The position numbers were made by a program, and so were the translations under genes. Of a stretch of 34,210 nucleotides of DNA, positions 18,439 to 27,082 are shown piece after piece (position 1 is the stretch's first letter; each line of letters begins with the position of its first letter). A model generated the notes under the pieces. The model saw nothing but the letters and a program-made list of their open reading frames with translations, had not been told where the DNA came from and did no database searches. The stretch comes from Propionicimonas sp. (GTDB taxonomy: Bacteria; Actinomycetota; Actinomycetes; Propionibacteriales; Propionibacteriaceae). The DNA is taken from contig JAPUEM010000133.1 in NCBI GenBank assembly GCA_027492575.1, positions 8,109-42,318 on the forward strand. Reading direction: 5' to 3'.

Positions 18439-19827
18439 ATGGAACCTGAGCGGCCGACGGCGCATTTCACGCCGTGGCGCAACTGGATGAACGACCCGAA
18501 CGGGCTGCTCCACCACGAGGGCGAGTACCACTTCTTCTTCCAGTACAACCGGCACAGCATCGAGCCCGGCCAGTCGTCCTGGGGGCATGCGATCAGCAAG
18601 GACCTCCTCTCGTGGATCGAGCTGCCGGTCGCGATCCCGAACACCGACGAGGAGTATGTGCTCTCCGGCAGCGCGGTCGTCGACCATGACAACGTGTCCG
18701 GGCTGGGCGAGCCGGACCGGCCCGCGATGGTGGCGCTGTACACCAGCTTCGACCCGGTGACGAAGCAGCAGCGGCAGGCGGTGGCCTTCAGTCTCGACCG
18801 GGGACGCACCTGGCAGCGCTACGCCGGCAATCCGGTGCTCGACATCGGGTCGACGGAGTTCCGCGATCCGAAGCTGCTGCGCCGCGGCGACCGCTTCGTG
18901 ATGGCGATCGTGATGGCCGAGGATCGGACCATCCGGCTCTACCAGTCGGAGAACCTGCTCGACTGGGAGCTCAGCGCCGAGGTCGGCGGCTTCGGCTACA
19001 CCGAGGGCGTCTGGGAGTGCCCCGATATCGTCTCCGTCCCCCTCGAGGGCAGCGACGAGCAGGCCTGGGTGCTGCTGCTGAGCGTTCAGGCCGGCGGGCC
19101 GGTCGGCGGTTCGGGCATGCAGTACGCGGTGGTCGACTTCGACGGGGAGACCTTCACCCTCCTTCAGGAGGCCCGCTGGCTCGACCACGGCGCCGACTTC
19201 TACGCGGCGGTGGCCTACACCGACGCCCCCGGCGCACCGGTGATCCACGGCTGGATGAACAACTGGCTGTACGCCGAGCACACCCCGGGCTCGCTCTTCC
19301 GCGGCTCGGCCACGCTCCCCCGGCGGCTGTCCTTGCGGCGACGCGACGGCGCCCTCCGGCTGGTGCAGCGACCGGTGGTCGCCGAAGGGCCGGCCTCCAT
19401 CGACGCCACCGAGCTGAGCGTTGCCGGCGTGGCGGCCCTCCCCGAGCCGGGGCAGGCCTACCACCTGACGGCCGACCTCGAGTTCGGCACGTCCGTCCGG
19501 ATGGGCTTCGAGGTGCGGGTCGGGGACGGCGAGCGCACCCGCATCGTCTGCGACCGGACGGCCGGAACCGTCGCGGTGGATCGCCGCACCTCGGGCACGA
19601 CGATCCACGACGCGTTCGCCGCCGTGCACTCCGCCTCGCTGCCGGCGCCGGACGCGATCCGGCTCGACATCTACGTGGACGCCGCCTCCGTGGAGGTGCT
19701 CGCCGCCGATGGCGAGGTCGCCCTCACCGACCAGATCTTCCCCTCACCCACCAGCACCGGCCTGACTGCCTTCGCCGAGGGCGGCACCGCGGTCGTCCGG
19801 CGGCTGACCGTGGCCCCGCTGCTATGA
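18439..19827 (+). CDS. GH32 fructosidase (levanase/inulinase-like)
   Basis: Second family 32 enzyme (462 residues). The motifs are WMNDPNG (D19), FRDPK (D143) and VWECPDI (E193); the Met in WMNDPNG is more common in fructan-degrading levanases and inulinases than in invertases. A beta-sandwich domain follows from about 300. The ATG at 18439 was chosen because GGAGAGGA stands just upstream; the in-frame GTG at 18421 would add six residues and has no such signal. There is no signal peptide, so it works inside the cell. It lies 21 bases after the first GH32 gene and 13 bases before the GH13 gene. Confidence 0.92.
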   Translation: MEPERPTAHFTPWRNWMNDPNGLLHHEGEYHFFFQYNRHSIEPGQSSWGHAISKDLLSWIELPVAIPNTDEEYVLSGSAVVDHDNVSGLGEPDRPAMVALYTSFDPVTKQQRQAVAFSLDRGRTWQRYAGNPVLDIGSTEFRDPKLLRRGDRFVMAIVMAEDRTIRLYQSENLLDWELSAEVGGFGYTEGVWECPDIVSVPLEGSDEQAWVLLLSVQAGGPVGGSGMQYAVVDFDGETFTLLQEARWLDHGADFYAAVAYTDAPGAPVIHGWMNNWLYAEHTPGSLFRGSATLPRRLSLRRRDGALRLVQRPVVAEGPASIDATELSVAGVAALPEPGQAYHLTADLEFGTSVRMGFEVRVGDGERTRIVCDRTAGTVAVDRRTSGTTIHDAFAAVHSASLPAPDAIRLDIYVDAASVEVLAADGEVALTDQIFPSPTSTGLTAFAEGGTAVVRRLTVAPLL

Positions 19828-19840
19828 CAAGGAGAGCCCC

Positions 19841-21736
19841 GTGGCATCACTGAGCACCGACCACCCCACCGACCTGGCCTTCGCCCGCGAGGCGGCCGAG
19901 CAGCGGGTCGGGCTGCCGTCCGACTTCACCGCCCGGCTCGAGGCGCACTTCCCGGTGCTCCACGGGCTGTTCCGGCGCATCTACGCCGACCGCGGCGACA
20001 GCCGGGAGCAACTCGCGCAGGTGATCGCGCTGGCCGCCGAGTCCTACGCGCGGCGTCCGGACGATCTCAAGGCGCTGGACGCCGACCGCGCCGCCGACCC
20101 GCAGTGGTACGCGTCGGAGAAGATGCTGGGCGGCGTCTGCTACGTCGACCGGTACGCGGGCAGCCTGGAGGGCATCCGGCAGCAGTTGCCGTACTTCCGT
20201 GAGCTCGGGTTGACCTACCTGCACCTCATGCCGCTCTTCCGTTCGCCCGAAGGCGACAACGACGGCGGCTACGCGGTGAGCTCCTACCGCGAGGTCGACC
20301 CGCGGCTGGGCACCATGGACGACCTGGCCGCGCTGGCTCGCGAACTGCGGGAGGCGGGCATCTCGCTGGTGGTCGACTTCATCTTCAACCACACCAGCGA
20401 CGAGCACGAATGGGCCCGCAAGGCGGTGGCCGGCGTCCCGGGGTACGAGGACTTCTACCTGATCTTCCCCGACCGGACGATGCCGGACGCCTACGAGCGC
20501 ACCACCCGGGAGATCTTCCCCGACGATCACCCCGGATCGTTCATCCAGCTGCCCGACGGCCGCTGGATCTGGGCGACCTTCTACCACTTCCAGTGGGATC
20601 TCAACTACGCCAATCCGGCCGTCTTCGCCGCGATGGCGGGCGAGATGCTCTTCCTGGCCAACCAGGGCGTCGAGGTGCTGCGGATGGACGCGGTCGCCTT
20701 CATCTGGAAGCGGCTCGGCACGGCCTGCGAGTCGCTGCCCGAGGCTCATCTGCTGCTGCAGGCCTTCAACGAGGTGCTGCGCATCGGCGCGCCGGGCCTG
20801 CTCTTCAAGTCGGAGGCGATCGTGCACCCGGACGAGGTGATCTCCTACATCTCCCCCGGCGAATGCCAGATCTCCTACAACCCCCTCCAGATGGCGCTCA
20901 CCTGGGAGGCGCTGGCCACCCGGGACGCCCGGCTGCTCTCCCAGGCGCTGGTGCGGCGGCACGCCCTGCCGGCCGGAACGGCCTGGGTGAACTACGTCCG
21001 CAGCCACGACGACATCGGCTGGACCTTCGCCGACGAGGACGCCGCCGAGTTCGGCATCGACGGCTACGCCCATCGCCGGTTCCTCAACGACTTCTACGTC
21101 GGCCGGTTCGGCGGCGGCTTCGCCCGCGGTGCGGCCTTCCAGGAGAACCCCCGCACCGGCGACGCCCGGGTGGCCGGGACGACGGCCTCGCTGGCCGGCA
21201 TCGAAGCCGGGGACGCCGGCGGTGAGGATCGGGTCGTCCTCGCCCACGCCATCGCCATGTCGACCGGCGGAATGCCGTTGCTGTACCTCGGCGACGAGGT
21301 CGCCCAGCTCAACGACTACTCGTTCCGGAACCGGCCCGACGAGGCCCACGACAGCCGCTGGGTGCATCGTCCGTTCCGGCCGGAGCTCAACTACGAGGCC
21401 CGGCACGACCTGCGCACGCCCGCGGGCCGGGTCTTCTCCCGGCTGCGCCGGCTGATCGAGGTGCGGAAGGCGACTCCGGCGCTGGGCGGCAACGACCTGA
21501 TCGGCTTCGAGGTCCCCGACGACGGCGTGGTCGGCTTCCAGCGGCCGGGTGACGGCCATCGCGTCCTGGTGCTGGCCAATGTCGCCGACGCCCCCGTCCG
21601 GCTCGAGGCGTCCTTGCTGTCCGGGTTCGAACCGGAGGCCGTCGACCTCGTCGCCGACGCGCCGCTCGACCTTGCCGGCGGGCTCACCCTGCCGGCCCAC
21701 GGCTTTCTGTGGCTACGGGTGGTCGCCCGAGGCTAA
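19841..21736 (+). CDS. GH13 amylosucrase/sucrose hydrolase-like enzyme
   Basis: Alpha-amylase-superfamily enzyme (631 residues) of the amylosucrase subfamily (GH13_4), acting on sucrose either by hydrolysis or by glucan synthesis. The helical N-terminal domain (residues about 1-85) is typical. The catalytic residues are D283 in RMDAVAFIWK, E325 in FKSEAI and D390 in RSHDDIGW; DFIFNHTSDEHEW is also characteristic. Sequence does not separate hydrolase from transglucosylase. The GTG at 19841 follows AAGGAGA. The stop overlaps the stop of the convergent lacI gene. Together with the GH32 enzymes it completes sucrose use. Confidence 0.92.
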   Translation: MASLSTDHPTDLAFAREAAEQRVGLPSDFTARLEAHFPVLHGLFRRIYADRGDSREQLAQVIALAAESYARRPDDLKALDADRAADPQWYASEKMLGGVCYVDRYAGSLEGIRQQLPYFRELGLTYLHLMPLFRSPEGDNDGGYAVSSYREVDPRLGTMDDLAALARELREAGISLVVDFIFNHTSDEHEWARKAVAGVPGYEDFYLIFPDRTMPDAYERTTREIFPDDHPGSFIQLPDGRWIWATFYHFQWDLNYANPAVFAAMAGEMLFLANQGVEVLRMDAVAFIWKRLGTACESLPEAHLLLQAFNEVLRIGAPGLLFKSEAIVHPDEVISYISPGECQISYNPLQMALTWEALATRDARLLSQALVRRHALPAGTAWVNYVRSHDDIGWTFADEDAAEFGIDGYAHRRFLNDFYVGRFGGGFARGAAFQENPRTGDARVAGTTASLAGIEAGDAGGEDRVVLAHAIAMSTGGMPLLYLGDEVAQLNDYSFRNRPDEAHDSRWVHRPFRPELNYEARHDLRTPAGRVFSRLRRLIEVRKATPALGGNDLIGFEVPDDGVVGFQRPGDGHRVLVLANVADAPVRLEASLLSGFEPEAVDLVADAPLDLAGGLTLPAHGFLWLRVVARG

Positions 21737-22761
21737 CGGTTGCCGGCGAGCACGCCCAGCGAACCGCGCCGGATCAGCGGCATCGGCACCAGGGTGTCCT
21801 CCGGGGCGCGTGCGCCGAGCACCATCTCGACGCCGATCCGCGCCATCTCCTGGTAGGGCAGCCGGGCGGTGGTGAGGCCCGGACGGTGGTAGCTGGCCAC
21901 CTCGTCGTCGTCGAAGGAGATCACCGACACGTCACCGGGTATCTCGAGGTGCAGTTCGGAGAGCGCCTCGTAGACGCCGAAGGCGATGTTGTCGTTCGCG
22001 GCGATGACCGCGGTGATGTCCGGGCGTTCGGTCATCAGGCGGCGGGTGGCCTCATAGCCGGTCGCCGGCGTCCATCGCGACAGGGGCGCCCGCGCGGGCT
22101 CCACTCCTGCCGCCGCGAGGGTCTGGTTGATCGCCGCGAACCGGCTGCCGATGGTGACCGACACCCGCTCGTCGCGGGCCTCGTCCCGTTCGCCGAGCAG
22201 GGCGATGCTGCGGTGGCCCGCGTCCAGCACGGCCTGCGCGACGGCGAAGCCGGCCTCCCGCTCGTCGGGCAGGATGCTGGGGTGGCCTGCGCTCGTTCGT
22301 CCGTTGACGACGACCACGGGCGTTCCGGAGGCCATCTCGGGGACGTCGATCATGCGGGCGCCCAGAAGCGCGATCAGCACGCCGTCCACCCGCCTGTCCA
22401 GCATGGTCACGGCCTCGGCCAGCGCCTCCGGCTCACCGCCGGTCTCCGCCATCAGCACGACATGGCCGTGTTCCTTGGCGGCCGCCATGGCGCCCACGAT
22501 CATGCTGGAGGCGTACCGGGTGATGATGACGTGGTCGCTGATCATCCCGATGGCCAAGGTCTTGCCCAGGCGCAGGCTGCGGGCGACCGGATTCGGGCGG
22601 TAGCCGAGCTCCGCGGCGGCCGCCCGGACGCGTTCGGCGGCATCGGCCGACAGCCGGGTGCCGGGCCGGTCGTTCAGGATCAGGCTGACCGCTGATTGCG
22701 ACAGGCCCGCCAAGGCAGCCACATCGGCCAGGGTGACTCGCGACCCGCGCTTCTTGCTCAT
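21733..22761 (-). CDS. LacI-family transcriptional regulator
   Basis: DNA-binding regulator (342 residues). The HTH is at about residues 9-35 (VTLADVAALAGLSQSAVSLIL), shown here by its halves, with the hinge helix at about 50-65. The periplasmic-binding-protein-like effector domain follows (AIGMISDHVI, VVVVNGRTS, FDDDEVASYHRPGLTT). It probably represses the convergent sugar operon until a sugar effector binds. A candidate operator with AATCGATT lies before the first gene of that operon. GGAGGG stands upstream of the ATG at 22761. Confidence 0.93.
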   Translation of the reverse strand: MSKKRGSRVTLADVAALAGLSQSAVSLILNDRPGTRLSADAAERVRAAAAELGYRPNPVARSLRLGKTLAIGMISDHVIITRYASSMIVGAMAAAKEHGHVVLMAETGGEPEALAEAVTMLDRRVDGVLIALLGARMIDVPEMASGTPVVVVNGRTSAGHPSILPDEREAGFAVAQAVLDAGHRSIALLGERDEARDERVSVTIGSRFAAINQTLAAAGVEPARAPLSRWTPATGYEATRRLMTERPDITAVIAANDNIAFGVYEALSELHLEIPGDVSVISFDDDEVASYHRPGLTTARLPYQEMARIGVEMVLGARAPEDTLVPMPLIRRGSLGVLAGNR

Positions 22762-22863
22762 GCCAGCCCCCCTCCTCGGTCCGGATCAACGCACTTCGGC
22801 AGCCCCCGTGCTGTGTCCGCGTCATGCTACCTTGCTCGGCCTGAACGGCTTCGCCGGGCGGCT

Positions 22864-24435
22864 TCACCTGCAGGTGGTGCCGTCGGCGGGGAGCTTGTCG
22901 TCCATGAAGTAGGCCACCACGATCTCGTCCACGCAGGCGGACTTGTGGCCGTAGGTGCCGTGGCCCTCGCCCTCGTAGGTGACCAGTACCGCGGATTCCA
23001 GCTGCTCGGCCATGGTCACGGCGTGCTGGTACGGGGTCGCGTTGTCGCCGGTGCCGCCGACCACCAGGATCGGCGCAGCCCCCGCGCCCCGCAGGTCGAG
23101 CTGGACGCTGGGTCGCACCGGCCACAGCGTGCAGGTGTACTGCGGGCCGAAGTAGCGGCCGAAGATCGGGGCCTTGGCCTGGTCGTCGATCCAGACGCCG
23201 TCGGCGTCCACGACACCGTGGTCGACGTAGTCGGCGCAGCTGATCGCCGGGAAGGCGAAGTACATCGTGGAGTAGTGGCCCTTCTCGTCCCGGCCCTGCA
23301 TCTGGTCGGCGACCCACAGCAGCGCCTCGCCGCTGCCCTGCCGCGCCCAGGCGACATAGGACGCCAGCGACTTCCAGGAGGGTATGCCGCCGTAGAGCAG
23401 CTGGGCGACGCCGAGCATCGCCAGGCTCTGGGTGAGCAGTCGGTCGCCGACCACCACCGGCTTGGCGTCCAGGTCGTCGAAGAGGGTGGTGATGCTGGCC
23501 AGCACCTCGTCCTTGGTGGAGCCGAGGACGCACTGCTCGGCGGCGCACCAGCTCGCGAAGTTTCCCAGCGCCAGGTCGAAGCCCATCGCCTGGATCACCT
23601 CGTCGGAGTCGGTGATGTTCACGGCGGCGTCCAGGCCCACGTGGCCCACGTTGAAGGGGAACAGCTCGGCGTAGGTCGCCCCGATCTGGGTGCCGTAGGA
23701 GAAGCCGTAGTAGTTGAGCTTCTCGTCGCCCACCAGGGCGCGCAGCAGATCGAGATCGCGGACGGTGTCGATGGTCGTGATGTGTTCCAGCAGCCGCCCG
23801 CTGTGCTGCCAGCAGGAGGCGCCGAATTCGGCGGTCGCCTTCACCAGGTCGGCCCGCTCGGTGGGGTCGTCCGGGGAGGCGTCGAGCGCCAGGAAGGCGT
23901 CCACCTCGCGGTCCCCGTAGCAGCGGACGGGGGTCGACTCACCCGTGCCGCGCGGATCCCAGCCGACGATGTCGTACTGCTCGAGACCCTTGTTGGCGAA
24001 GCCGGCGGCCAGGCCGCGTCCGCCCGCGCCGGGACCACCGGGGTTCACGAACAGCGAGCCGAGCCGGGGCTCGGCGGTGGCGGGACGACGGGCGACGGAG
24101 AGCGTGATCGCCTGGGCGCCCGGATCGGCGTAGTCGAGCGGCGCCTTGATGCTGGCGCACTGCAGACCGCCGCCGCAGCCCTGCCAATCCAGCTGCTGCG
24201 CCAGGTAGCCGGTCAGGCCCTCGCCACCCGGGGCGGCCACGAAGCCCTGGGGGGTGACCCCCGGGTCGGGCAGGAAGGGACGATCCACCACCGGCCCGAT
24301 CTCGGAGGAGATCTCCACCCCGCCGACCTCGGTGGCCTCACCGGGAGTGGGGGTCGGAGTGGGCGTGATGGTGGGGAAGGTGCAGCCGGCCGCCAGCAGC
24401 GCGAGCGCCACCAGCCCGCCGATCCCCCGCCGCAT
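22864..24435 (-). CDS. Alpha/beta hydrolase lipoprotein, TAP-like (peptidase S33 type)
   Basis: Exported serine hydrolase (523 residues) related to the tripeptidyl aminopeptidases of actinobacteria. It starts with a lipoprotein signal (LLAAGC, lipid Cys18) and a Thr/Pro linker (TPTPTPTPG). NPGGPG (about 131-136) forms the oxyanion region, GFSYG carries the nucleophile Ser246, and GGTGDNATP and GEGHGTYG carry the Asp and His. The C-terminal TAP-type segment contains CTLWP. Its substrate is probably a peptide end, but esterase action is possible. The GTG at 24441, two codons earlier, is an alternative start: TACTCT on the minus strand ends 7 bases before it, as in a leaderless mRNA. Such a hydrolase gene next to holB-tmk-topA is common in actinobacteria. 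Confidence 0.9.
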   Translation of the reverse strand: MRRGIGGLVALALLAAGCTFPTITPTPTPTPGEATEVGGVEISSEIGPVVDRPFLPDPGVTPQGFVAAPGGEGLTGYLAQQLDWQGCGGGLQCASIKAPLDYADPGAQAITLSVARRPATAEPRLGSLFVNPGGPGAGGRGLAAGFANKGLEQYDIVGWDPRGTGESTPVRCYGDREVDAFLALDASPDDPTERADLVKATAEFGASCWQHSGRLLEHITTIDTVRDLDLLRALVGDEKLNYYGFSYGTQIGATYAELFPFNVGHVGLDAAVNITDSDEVIQAMGFDLALGNFASWCAAEQCVLGSTKDEVLASITTLFDDLDAKPVVVGDRLLTQSLAMLGVAQLLYGGIPSWKSLASYVAWARQGSGEALLWVADQMQGRDEKGHYSTMYFAFPAISCADYVDHGVVDADGVWIDDQAKAPIFGRYFGPQYTCTLWPVRPSVQLDLRGAGAAPILVVGGTGDNATPYQHAVTMAEQLESAVLVTYEGEGHGTYGHKSACVDEIVVAYFMDDKLPADGTTCR

Positions 24436-24515
24436 CCTCACAGGCCACAGAGTAGTCGCAGCGACAAGCGACGGTTCACGCTCGCGCAAGCGTGCGCGGC
24501 CAGCCTTCCCTCGTC

Positions 24516-24537
24516 ATCCCGGGCTACGACCCGGGAT
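24516..24537. repeat. Dispersed palindrome, CCCGGG family
   Basis: ATCCCGGG and CCCGGGAT are separated by CTACGA. The sequence is of the same family as the two ends of the element in tilS, including a following or preceding GTC/GAC flank. It lies between the hydrolase and DoxX genes and is not coding. Confidence 0.75.
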
Positions 24538-24613
24538 CCAGGACCCGGGCGACGGCAGGCCAGGGGACGGTTCCTTGGCCGGCGGTCACAGCGATCAGGC
24601 TTGAGTCATGCGG

Positions 24614-25684
24614 CTACGGGGCCAGCTGGCGGGCGGCCTTGTCCTTGGCGCGGGCGGAACGGAAGCTGCGGTCGATGCTCCAGCCGCCGCCGCCGATGAG
24701 CAGCAGCAACAGCCCGCAGGCGGCGAGCACCAGTTCCAGTTCGCCCAGGAAGCCGGACTGGCCGGCGACGAACGGGCTCCACGGGCCCCACCAGACGAAG
24801 GCGAGGGCGCCGCCGGCGACCAGCAGGACGCCCAGGCCGGCCACCCGGGTGAGCAGGCCGAGCAGCAGGGCGAGGGCGATCAGCAGGTGGGCCGCGCCGA
24901 CGACGATGGCCAGGACCTGGGCGTACGGGGCCAGCAGGGTCGAGCCGATCCGTTCCTGGGTGCCGACCAGATCGCCGAGCATCTGATAGCCACGGATGGC
25001 GAAGATGCCGCCCACCACCAGGCGGAGCGCGAGGATGCCGAAGGCTCCGAGGAACTTGTCGTTGGTGCGCTGCTTGATGACCACCGGCTCCGGGGCGACC
25101 ACCGGTGCCGGGGCGACCGCGGCGAGGGCGGCGTCACGGGCCTCCTTGCGGGCGGCGCGTTCGGCGGCGAGCTTCTGCGCCTCCTCCGACTGCGGGTCGG
25201 CGTAGGGGTCGGGGAGCGCGTCCGCCGGCGAGTCGCGGAAGATGGCCTGGGTGGGCTCGGGCGCCTCGGTCGGCAGCGCGATCGTCTCGGAGAGACCGAT
25301 GGGCATGGTGGGTGCGGTCACTTCGACCTCCGTCTCGGGTTCGGACACGACTGGTTCGGTGACCGGTTCGGTCACCGCGATGGTGGGTTCGGCGTCGCTC
25401 AGGACGGGATCGGGGACGCCCTCCGCCACCGCCACGGTCGGCTCGGCATCGGCGGCCACCGCCTCGGCTTGCGGCTGGGCAGGCTCGGGTTCGGCGGCTT
25501 CCGGCTCCTCGTCCTGGGGTGCGAGCGGCATGCCCTCTTCGATGGCGTCCTCGATGGCTTCGTAGTCCTGCTCCACGTCGGCAGGGGCCTCGGCGGGCTG
25601 CTCGGATTCGACCTCGGCAGGCGCCCAGGTCTGCGTCGGCTCGTCCTGTTCTTCGACGCGTTCGTCTTCTGGCTGCTCGGTCAC
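24614..25684 (-). CDS. DoxX-family membrane protein with long acidic N-terminal region
   Basis: 356-residue protein. Residues 1-205 are of low complexity: rich in Glu, Pro, Ala and Val, with repeated DAEPTVAV/DAEPTIAV-type phrases, and with no predicted membrane segment. The C-terminal part is a DoxX module with four membrane segments at about 212-232, 254-275, 281-299 and 314-333. DoxX proteins are linked to respiratory or redox functions at the membrane; the exact role here is unknown. The N-terminus should be cytoplasmic. The GTG at 25684 has AGGAAGGA upstream. The product ends with a basic tail (RSARAKDKAARQLAP). Confidence 0.85.
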   Translation of the reverse strand: MTEQPEDERVEEQDEPTQTWAPAEVESEQPAEAPADVEQDYEAIEDAIEEGMPLAPQDEEPEAAEPEPAQPQAEAVAADAEPTVAVAEGVPDPVLSDAEPTIAVTEPVTEPVVSEPETEVEVTAPTMPIGLSETIALPTEAPEPTQAIFRDSPADALPDPYADPQSEEAQKLAAERAARKEARDAALAAVAPAPVVAPEPVVIKQRTNDKFLGAFGILALRLVVGGIFAIRGYQMLGDLVGTQERIGSTLLAPYAQVLAIVVGAAHLLIALALLLGLLTRVAGLGVLLVAGGALAFVWWGPWSPFVAGQSGFLGELELVLAACGLLLLLIGGGGWSIDRSFRSARAKDKAARQLAP

Positions 25685-25924
25685 TGGGGAAGTCCTTCCT
25701 GCACGCTCACGCCTATCAAAACATCACAGGCATGGATAGCCGCCGAGCGACACCCCTAAACCGCCGTCTGGTGATCTGTCGTCGCACCTGTTCGCCTTCT
25801 CGTTCCAGAAGCCGACCAAGTGCGACATGGGACGGACGTGGGCGGTCGGGGCAGAAGATCCCCGCCTCCGCGGGGATGACGAAGGGGAGGAGCGGGGACG
25901 ACGGAGGGAGCGTGCGCGCGGCCG
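25685..25924. other. Intergenic region between holB and the DoxX gene
   Basis: 240 bp without a convincing gene. It holds the DoxX ribosome binding site and upstream region, and the second-family palindrome at 25858-25877 just after the holB stop. No clear T-rich terminator was found. Confidence 0.5.
25858..25877. repeat. Dispersed palindrome, CCCCGC family (copy 1)
   Basis: ATCCCCGC-CTCC-GCGGGGAT, followed by GACGAAGGGGAGGAGCGGGG. It is nearly identical to the copy at 30805-30824, including the GACGAA tail, and lies downstream of holB. Confidence 0.8.
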
Positions 25925-27082
25925 TCAGGGCTGGGCGAGGGCCAGCATCAGGGCCTCCATGGCGAGCAGCGGGGCGACATTGGTCTCCAGGGCGGTGCGG
26001 CAGGCGAGGATGGCGTCCAGCCGGCGCAGGGTCTGGGCGGGGGCCGAGCGTTCGGCCAGGTCGCGGATCGGGCCGGCGAACTCGGCGTTGATCACCGGGG
26101 AGCCGGCGCCGGTCTGCATCACCAGGACGTCACGGTGGTAGGAGGTGAGTTCGGTCAGCACCCGGTCGAGGGCGTCGCGCTGCAGCCGCTTGGCGCGCAG
26201 CTTCTGCTCGTCGGCCAGGGCGCTCAGCGCCGCCTGGGCGTTGCGCGGACGGGCGCCCTTGGTGCCCATGCCGAGGGCCTCGGCGAGTTCGGCCTGCTCG
26301 CGGGCGTCCAGTTCGGCGGTGATCGCGGCGGCTTCGTCGGCGGTGGTCTTCACCACCTGCGCGGCGGCGGCCAGGCACTGACCCAGTGAGCCGAGTTGCT
26401 GCGGGAGCCGCAGGATGTCGGCCCGCGCCTGGCGGGCGGTCTCGTTGCGGGCCAGCGCCCGCGCCCTGCCGACGTGCCCCTGAGCGGCGCGGGCGGCGAA
26501 GACGGCGAGCTCGGGGTCGACCCCGTCGCGGCGCTGCAGCAGCTCGGCGACCGCGGCCTCGCTCGGGGTCCGGAGATCGACCCGGCGGCAGCGGGAGCGA
26601 ATGGTGACGATGACGTCGTCCGCGGTCGGGGCGCAGAGCAGCCAGACCGTCCGGGGGGCGGGTTCCTCCACGGCCTTCAGCAGGGCGTCGGCGCCGCGCT
26701 CGGTGACCCGGTCCGCATCCTCGACGATCAGCACCTGGTAGCGGCCCAGGGTGGGCGCCATCGCCGCCCGGCGGACGAGTTCGCGCACCTCGTCCACACC
26801 GATCGAGAGCTTCTCGGTGCGCACCACGGTGACATCCGGGTGGGCGCCGGAGAGTGCGGTCACGCAGGCCTGGCAACTGCCGCAGCCACCGTCGGCGCAC
26901 TGCAGGGCGGCGGCGAAGGCGCGGGCCGCGTTGGAGCGTCCGGAACCGGGCGGGCCGGTGAACAGCCAGGCGTGGGTCATCGCGTGGCGCTCGCCCTCGA
27001 CGGCGCGGCGCAGCGTGGCGACGACCCGCTCCTGGCCGATCAGCTCGGCCCAGACCCCCGGTGCCACGATCGCGGTGCTCAT
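25925..27082 (-). CDS. holB: DNA polymerase III delta' subunit
   Basis: Clamp-loader subunit (385 residues) that helps load the beta clamp on DNA. The Walker A region GPPGSGRS (about 43-50) has Arg in place of the usual Lys, in line with delta' not hydrolysing ATP. Four Cys (C62, C67, C70, C73) form the zinc module. The IVEDADR, LKAVEEP and SRCRRVDL segments are typical. The ATG at 27082 shares one base with the tmk stop (TGATG), so the genes are translationally coupled; a GTG at 27085 is an alternative start. Confidence 0.94.
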   Translation of the reverse strand: MSTAIVAPGVWAELIGQERVVATLRRAVEGERHAMTHAWLFTGPPGSGRSNAARAFAAALQCADGGCGSCQACVTALSGAHPDVTVVRTEKLSIGVDEVRELVRRAAMAPTLGRYQVLIVEDADRVTERGADALLKAVEEPAPRTVWLLCAPTADDVIVTIRSRCRRVDLRTPSEAAVAELLQRRDGVDPELAVFAARAAQGHVGRARALARNETARQARADILRLPQQLGSLGQCLAAAAQVVKTTADEAAAITAELDAREQAELAEALGMGTKGARPRNAQAALSALADEQKLRAKRLQRDALDRVLTELTSYHRDVLVMQTGAGSPVINAEFAGPIRDLAERSAPAQTLRRLDAILACRTALETNVAPLLAMEALMLALAQP

